From Trachythela sp. YZ-2020 (Eukaryota; Cnidaria; Anthozoa; Malacalcyonacea; Clavulariidae), in NCBI GenBank assembly GCA_016169945.1, contig JADLSH010000228.1, forward strand, positions 186,001 through 250,000: 64,000 nucleotides of DNA, read 5' to 3'. Positions 58,621 through 64,000 of this stretch are shown piece after piece. How positions within the stretch are numbered: position 1 is the first letter of the stretch; each line of letters begins with the position of its first letter. Position numbers and translations under genes: made by a program. The notes beneath the pieces were generated by a model. The model had not been told where the DNA came from, did not search any database, and saw nothing but the letters and a program-made list of their open reading frames with translations.

Positions 58621-60063
58621 CTGGATTGCTTTAGTTTCAGGAATACATTACTATAGTTAATATGTCGTACACATGCAAAGAAAATTTGTCTCTAGATAAA
58701 CGTCCCGAATTTGTTGGCTGGCAATGAAAACTACAAATTTACAATGGATCACATTGTCATCATCGAATTCAACTACTGTTTCGTGTGCTCTCAAACAAAC
58801 TCGGGAAGTGTCTATTAAGTCCATCTTCTGCATCGCAAAAGGAAAAGTCACTAGCTTGGGTTGGAAACTCGGACTAGAAGAGTAATATCACAAATATTAT
58901 GTATTGTTGTAAATATGTGCCGCAGCTGTTTATTCTTAATTGGTGTTACGGCCTCCCAAACATGTTTGTGAGTCCGGGGCAAATTGTAACTGCATGTGGA
59001 GCCCTGGTATTATGTCCTTTAGTCTTAAACATTTAAATAACATTCCCATTGCGCACGAAAGTAGAATTTAGTCAACACGTGTATTCTTGTAATTTGCATG
59101 AACGACTAGAATAAATTTTACTTTTCTTGGCTTTTCTGTGTTTTAATTTTGTTTAAATGGAGTTAATTGGTAGTATATTTCTCTGAAAAAAGCGTACGAG
59201 GGTTTTTGGGATGAGAAAATCCCCCATGCGATGTATAATTATATGTAATATATAAGTATTTTTTGCTCGATTTTAGGGAGATCTTTTGGATTTCGAAAGG
59301 GATTTTGCAAAATATGTTGTGATTTTTAATTGCCATGCATTTTCTGGGATTTCTAGGGATTATATGGGAATTTTTTGGGTTAGGGGTTATTAGGGATTTT
59401 CAAAATTGTTGCAGGATTTCTTGGAGGATGTTTTCCTATTTTTGTGTCGGAAAGTATACAAGGAGTTTTGGAGTAAGGTTTAAATTCCTCCTTCAAATGA
59501 CACGATTTAGTCCAGCAAAACATGAGTGACATAAATACTTCTCGTTTTGTTGTAACGTCTCTCGCATGGAGACCAACACAAAATTTCGTGACTTTTATAG
59601 TAAATGTGTTTGTTAAAACGAAAAAAAAATTCGAAAACTGACGGGTTGCAGGCGCGTTCCCTTGAAGTGAATTCATGCCAAGCTGGCAAAATACGGCACA
59701 ACTCGTAAAAATATACAGCGATACTACATACCAAAACATCTAATAAGATATATATACCAGATCCATATAATAATATTGTATTGTGGGTAAAATTCAATAC
59801 AATAGACAGAATAATAAGTTCAGTTCTGTACATTGAGTGCCATTAAGAATTAGCATTTATATATTGTAGTCCTATAGTACAGTTTTTGCTTTTGGCTTCA
59901 CTTTAGCGTATGACATTGTTGCTATCCTAGGGTTTTGGTTGTTAGTTTAACCACTTTGTGTCAACAGGAGACAAAAGGAAAGTTAGTTAAATGGGTTAAC
60001 AATTTGAAGAGATTTGCGTCCAACATCTGACATCTGCTATTGGTGATATTGCTTTGTGAGTTA
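58621..60063. other. End of the GPCR array and AT-rich intergenic DNA
   Basis: Receptor-type 3' flank and the GGGATTTT block continue to about 59,680, including a last partial upstream block (GACGGGTTGCAGGCGCGTTC at 59640). It contains no further receptor gene. From there to the LTR at 60,064 is AT-rich sequence with nothing recognised. Confidence 0.6.
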
Positions 60064-60204
60064 TGTTTTATTAATGTGGTTATTTCGCGTTTACACTCAA
60101 TCTTGTTCTCTAGTGTGTATGTCCTTACTGTCCTTGCTCGTTTTCCCAAACCACCTCTTACTATATTAACTATATTAACTCGTTAGCATAATGTCAACAC
60201 TACA
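60064..60204 (-). repeat. 3' LTR, 141 bp
   Basis: On the minus strand it begins TGTAGTGTTGACATTATGCT and ends in AATAAAACA, the TG...CA form. It matches the two halves of the other LTR with a few substitutions and small indels. Confidence 0.85.
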
Positions 60205-60218
60205 TCCCTCCTTTCCTT
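60205..60218 (-). other. Polypurine tract
   Basis: AAGGAAAGGAGGGA on the minus strand directly abuts the 3' LTR, the expected position for plus-strand DNA priming. Confidence 0.75.
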
Positions 60219-60340
60219 ATTGCTTCCGTCCGTTCGTCTTCGTGAATAGTATTAATGATAGAACCAACAAAATGTGAAATTAATCTATGACTATCGTTTT
60301 TGCAGTCTCTATAATAGTTCGCTGCGACTTAAGTCTATCA

Positions 60341-61332
60341 CTATGGAACACTAAAGCGGTTAGGGGGTCGTCCCCGGTTTGATCTCAGAGGATATCTTCT
60401 TTGGGGTTGTTCCGGTATCACTGATTCTTCAACATCATTGTTTGGAATATCTTCATCTTCGTCATCGTCATTCGTAGTAGATTCACTGGTAGGTGGTCGT
60501 GTTATTTTCTTGAAATGTGATGAATTTCTTGTGATCTTATGTTTGGCATTTTCAGCTGTAATCATGCTGCCTTTTATGGCCACTATGCTGTATGGTTGTG
60601 GATTGTTGTACGACGAGAACTTGTTAAACTTTCGCTGTTGTGCGAGCACATCATCTCCAATCTGAAACGTGGCTTGTTTCGCATTGTGTCGGTCATCAGG
60701 ATAGCTTTTCATTTTTTCTTTAGCAGTCGCATCTTTACACCTCAGACCTGAATCATTTACAGTCGGGGCAATCTCTGGCAGTTTTGTTCTTATCTTTCTT
60801 CCAAATAATAGTCTGCTGGTATCTTGTCGGTAGTTGCGTGAGGTGTGGCGCGATAGTTACGCAGGAACCGATACATTTGTTGCTTCCAATTATGCTGCTC
60901 AGTGTGTGCTGTGATAATGGCTTTGTTTAAAGTTCGCATATTTCTCTCTGCTTCGCCTTCGGCATTTGCCTTGGGCCACAGGGGAGTAATTTTCGATGGC
61001 TGAATCCTTGATCTTCTGAAAATTCCTTAAATTCTTGACTATTAAAGGGGGGGGGGGTCCATATTTCAACTGGAATGCCATGAGTAGAAATAATTTTTGT
61101 CAAACTTTGGTAGTGTAGCTTTTGCTGAGGTGGATTTCTGGATTTCTACTTCCGGATAACGAGAAATTCGTCGATGCTTACGAGAATATCAGTAGAGGTC
61201 CACAGACATCTGGTGAAAGCTTCTGCCACGGTCCATTGGGTAGTTCCGTCATTTGTAGAGGCTCGTGATGCTTTGCGGGCGTCGCTGCTTGGCATGGTGT
61301 GCATTTTTCCTTCATTGACTTTGCTTGAGCGC
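60341..61332 (-). pseudogene. Integrase region, broken
   Basis: Pieces in different frames carry typical features: zinc-finger remainder and PCQ-type text near 61,270, the DVCGP start of the catalytic domain near 61,210, the MYRFLRNYRATPHATT region near 60,860, and a C-terminal chain with QIGDDVLAQQRKFNK plus an acidic tail ending in RYPLRSNRGRPPNRF (60712-60341). Frameshifts and a missing catalytic middle make it inactive. Confidence 0.75.
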
Positions 61333-61830
61333 CTATCCCAGGGAACCAAACGTTTCTCTGAGCAGTCGTTTGGTTTTTACCAAACCCTGATGTCCTTCAT
61401 GAGAAAGTGATAATGCACAGGATTGAAGTGATTCTCGTAGGATTATTCGGGTTCCCTTTAGAAGTATATCATTTTCATTCGATACTGTTAGTTCATTGCG
61501 AAGCTTGAAGTATGCTGTCATTTCCTCTGGGTTGACGCCATTGTTTTGCTGGGTTGGAGTGACGGTCCAGTTGCCTGTTCGGATTGCTTTGGTAAGGTGC
61601 TGTAGGGTTGGGTCGTAAACTGTTGCTTTTTTGACGTCATCGAGAGGTATTGCTTTGGGAGTGGCATGCTGTACGACGAAACATATGTATTCATCTGCTA
61701 TTTGAGAGTAATAATTTGATGGTGAAGATGCCTGTGGATGACGTGACATATAATCAGCTGGGTTTGATTTCCCTTGTTGGTATTTCACAAATTCACAGTG
61801 AGGTCGTATCGCTGTAGTTTTAGTGACCAT
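61333..61830 (-). pseudogene. RNase H end and integrase zinc-finger segment
   Basis: A 165-codon open piece has KYQQGKSNPADYMSRHP, the usual end of the Ty3 RNase H domain, then a linker, then SHEGHQGLVKTKRLLRE, the His half of the HHCC finger. The frame ends before the Cys pair because of a shift. Confidence 0.8.
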
Positions 61831-62485
61831 CGTTCAAGGCGTGCCGAACATCGAGATCTTGAATATGTTCGAATATGAATATGCGAGCATGAATATGCTC
61901 GAGAGGTTTATGATCCGTGATCACTGTGAAGTGGGAACCGTGGACGTACAAATGAAAATGTTCACATGCCCAGAGAATAGCAAGGGCTTCCCTTTCGGTC
62001 TGGGAATATCGTTGTTCAACAGGGTTTAACGCACGACTGGCAAACGCGATTACTTTTTCTTCTTTCGTTGCAGGATTTGTTTGCGTAAAGATTGCGCCAA
62101 GACCTACTGGGCTGGCATCGACAATCAGGGTGGATTCGCGCTCTTTGGGTCGAAATATGATATAGTTTTTTCATCAGTGAGGTGTTTCTTTAATGTATCC
62201 AGAGCTGAGTGATGTGCTGGTGCCCACATGTGGCGTTTGATTTAGTGAGTTGACGTAGCGGTTCGGTTATGGTTGAATAGTTTGGAATGAAGCGTGAACA
62301 ATAGTTAGCCATCCCCAGCAGGCTTCGCACTTCTGTTGGGTTCTGTGGAGCACTGATTTGTTGAAATGCTTCAATTTTCTTTGGATCTAGAGACAGATCA
62401 GACCGTCTTTGGAAAATACGTAACCATAAAAGTCTATGGATGGCTTGTTGTATTCACATTTGGTTGCGTTGAGGGTTAGGTTGTT
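61831..62485 (-). pseudogene. RT C-terminal and RNase H region with frameshifts
   Basis: Translated in shifting frames it shows NATKCEYNKPSIDFYGYVFS, then ALQNPTEVRSLLGMANY-like text (typical RT thumb), then RNase H pieces. There are several stops and shifts. Confidence 0.7.
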
Positions 62486-63190
62486 TTATTTCAGGCGCTG
62501 TACGACTGCTTCCAAAGCATTGTCATGTGACGTTTGGTCACTGCCATATATGATAATATCATCACTTACGTTTCGCGTACCCGGTATGTCGTGTATAACT
62601 TGCTGTATGGTTGCTTGAAAAACTTCTGCCGTTTCCATTGCTCGACCATGGTTGAGCAGATGGTCAAGAGAAAGCGTTGACTCACGTAGTGCCCGTCGTC
62701 GTAATCGGGATGATAAACAACCGAGTATTATCTGAGATGTTAATTCTTTGTCAAGGTCGGTGAACTCGGATGTACTGGCCAATTTTCTTAGTCGTATACT
62801 GATCAAGAGTTTCTCCAGGACGTTGTTTTTCTTGTCGGAATACATAGACTTCGTAATCGATATTTTTTCTTGGGAGTATAATGACCAGACAGTTTTTTTT
62901 ATCGCTGTATCGTAGTCCTTCGCATCGCCTGTCTCGTGTAGGGTGTCGAAAACCCTAATATAATCACCAATAGAATGCAGCAGTAGTGCACGCTTTCGTT
63001 TGGGTTTTGTTACATTCATTGCTGTTAAGAAATTTTCAAAACGTTTTAATCATTTGGTCCAACGCGGTCCTGTAGATGCTGGATCACTGTCCGGTATAAA
63101 TGGTGGGGAAAATGGCAAAGCCGCTTGTAAATTTGTCATATCGGCGTTGTTATTTACTGGTTCAGTTTCTTCTTCGGAACTCTCGCTCAT
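62486..63190 (-). pseudogene. gag fused by deletion to reverse transcriptase
   Basis: The gag start ATG is at 63190 (MSESSEEETEP). A stop, probably TGG to TGA, lies at 63052-63050. The gag core follows, ending near LDHLLNHGRAMETAE, and then runs without a break into VFQATIQQVIHDIPGTRNVS and DDIIIYG of RT. The zinc knuckle, protease and first half of RT are missing, so a large internal deletion joined two domains in frame. Confidence 0.8.
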
Positions 63191-63242
63191 TTGGCGATTT
63201 GCGAATTGATTTCTGTATATTATTTTGTTGTATATTCTATAA

Positions 63243-63253
63243 CCTCGTCGCCA
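63243..63253 (-). other. Primer binding site, tRNA-Ser type
   Basis: TGGCGACGAGG on the minus strand, 6 bp after the 5' LTR, equals the complement of the 3' end (with CCA) of animal tRNA-Ser(GCT) as I recall it. The match is 11 bases, then diverges. Confidence 0.6.
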
Positions 63254-63259
63254 ATATAA

Positions 63260-63794
63260 TGTTTTATTAATGTGGTTATTTCGCGTTTACATTCAATCTT
63301 GCTCTCTAGTATGTATGTCCCAGTGAGCTCCATATATATATATATATCTGGAGTGAGAACTTACGTCCAAAAAGTGAAGCCAAAGATGGCGGAAATTGAC
63401 GTCCAGTGCCAATCCCTTTCTATTGTTTTCGACCGCGCGGTTTGCACAAGCCGGCAAGGAGTGTGCCAAAATGTCGTGTTTTTACTTCGATTTAAACAAT
63501 AAAATTATGATTTTATGAACTAAAAATTTGATTAGCGATACGATATGTTAGAAAAAACTGGAATTAGCTGGAAAAAATGGTATTAAAACGTACTGTTTAT
63601 GACCTTCATGAGTCCAATTGGACGTCAATTGCCGCCATCTTGGCTTCACTTGGCCTATTGGCCGAACATTAGAAGTTCTTACTCCAGATATATATGGAGC
63701 TCACTGGTATGACCTTACTCGTTTTCCCAAACTACCTCTTACTATATTAACCATATTAACTATATTAACTCATTAGCATAATGTCAACACTACA
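63260..63794 (-). repeat. 5' LTR interrupted by a MITE
   Basis: Matches the 3' LTR at both ends (63260-63320 and 63715-63794). The middle is an inserted 386-bp hAT-type MITE; without it and its target duplication, about 141 bp remain, the length of the intact LTR. Confidence 0.85.
63321..63706. mobile_element. hAT-type MITE (386 bp) inside the LTR
   Basis: CAGTGAGCTCCATATATAT and its complement form the ends, with similarity continuing about 100 bp inward (GTGAAGCCAAAGATGGCGG against CCGCCATCTTGGCTTCAC). An 8-bp duplication flanks it: GTATGTCC (63313-63320) and GTATGACC (63707-63714), one mismatch. It is younger than the retrotransposon. Confidence 0.88.
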
Positions 63795-64000
63795 TGGGTC
63801 TGAAAACCTTGGCATGTGGAAACGTTTAACTTGTTTCATCTGTGGACGAGACGGTACGGTAGCAATCATTTTATTATTCGCCCATTTATTACACAATTGC
63901 AAAAATACTAACTATAAATTTATATACATCATTATTATTATTGGGTTTTTCTATGTCCTAATTTGTAAAGGTGTTATATATTTATTGATTATAATCCCGA

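Larger units (their letters stand above)
60064..63794 (-). mobile_element. Degenerate Ty3-type LTR retrotransposon
   Basis: On the minus strand the order is 5' LTR (63794-63260), primer site, gag, part of reverse transcriptase, RNase H, integrase, polypurine tract, 3' LTR (60204-60064). Gene order and the NVSDDIIIYG core of reverse transcriptase identify a Ty3 element. It is dead: gag has a stop, a deletion fuses gag to RT, and later frames are shifted. No convincing 5-bp target duplication is visible (left flank GTGAGTTA, right flank TGGGTCT). Confidence 0.88.

Overview
The window is AT-rich, intron-rich, repeat-laden animal DNA, most likely from a cnidarian and probably an anthozoan. Two spliced genes match metazoan proteins (Flattop/CFAP126 and SMG9). 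The small intronless rhodopsin-like receptors in tandem, the tRNA-derived SINEs, the many short terminal-inverted-repeat elements and a Ty3 retroelement all fit. There are no operons, CRISPR arrays or prokaryotic signals. The taxon is an inference from gene types and repeats, not a search.

Layout. 1-13,100: inverted and tandem SINE arrays, a complete small gene for a secreted 12-cysteine protein (TATA box, 5' UTR intron, AATAAA), then about 9 kb of repeats including a 0.93 kb tandem duplication. 13,131-17,105 (+): CFAP126, three exons, with a 3.3 kb second intron full of transposons. 18,298-35,015 (-): SMG9, convergent with CFAP126, rebuilt here as 16 exons with a consistent phase at every junction and 502 codons. 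Its introns hold hAT, PIF/Harbinger, Tc1/mariner and SINE insertions. 35,198-39,146: a 3.95 kb element with perfect 20-bp terminal repeats and a 9-bp target duplication, inserted about 180 bp upstream of the SMG9 start codon.

40,792-59,500 (+): a tandem array of one GPCR family. It contains a 5'-truncated fragment, one intact gene, two copies sharing a 2-bp frameshift, four nearly identical 1.39 kb units keeping only the first ~45 receptor codons, and two more intact genes. Each full or 3'-truncated unit carries the same TATA-like promoter block and a similar 3' region, so duplication copied whole transcription units and then one broken unit was amplified.

60,064-63,794 (-): a decayed Ty3-type retrotransposon with 141-bp LTR, tRNA-Ser-like primer site, polypurine tract, a gag-to-RT deletion fusion and a hAT MITE inside its 5' LTR.

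The host genes have unrelated jobs: CFAP126 is a ciliary microtubule protein, SMG9 a nonsense-mediated-decay factor. The GPCR array and the Cys-rich secreted protein are the lineage-specific parts and the best candidates for undescribed biology.
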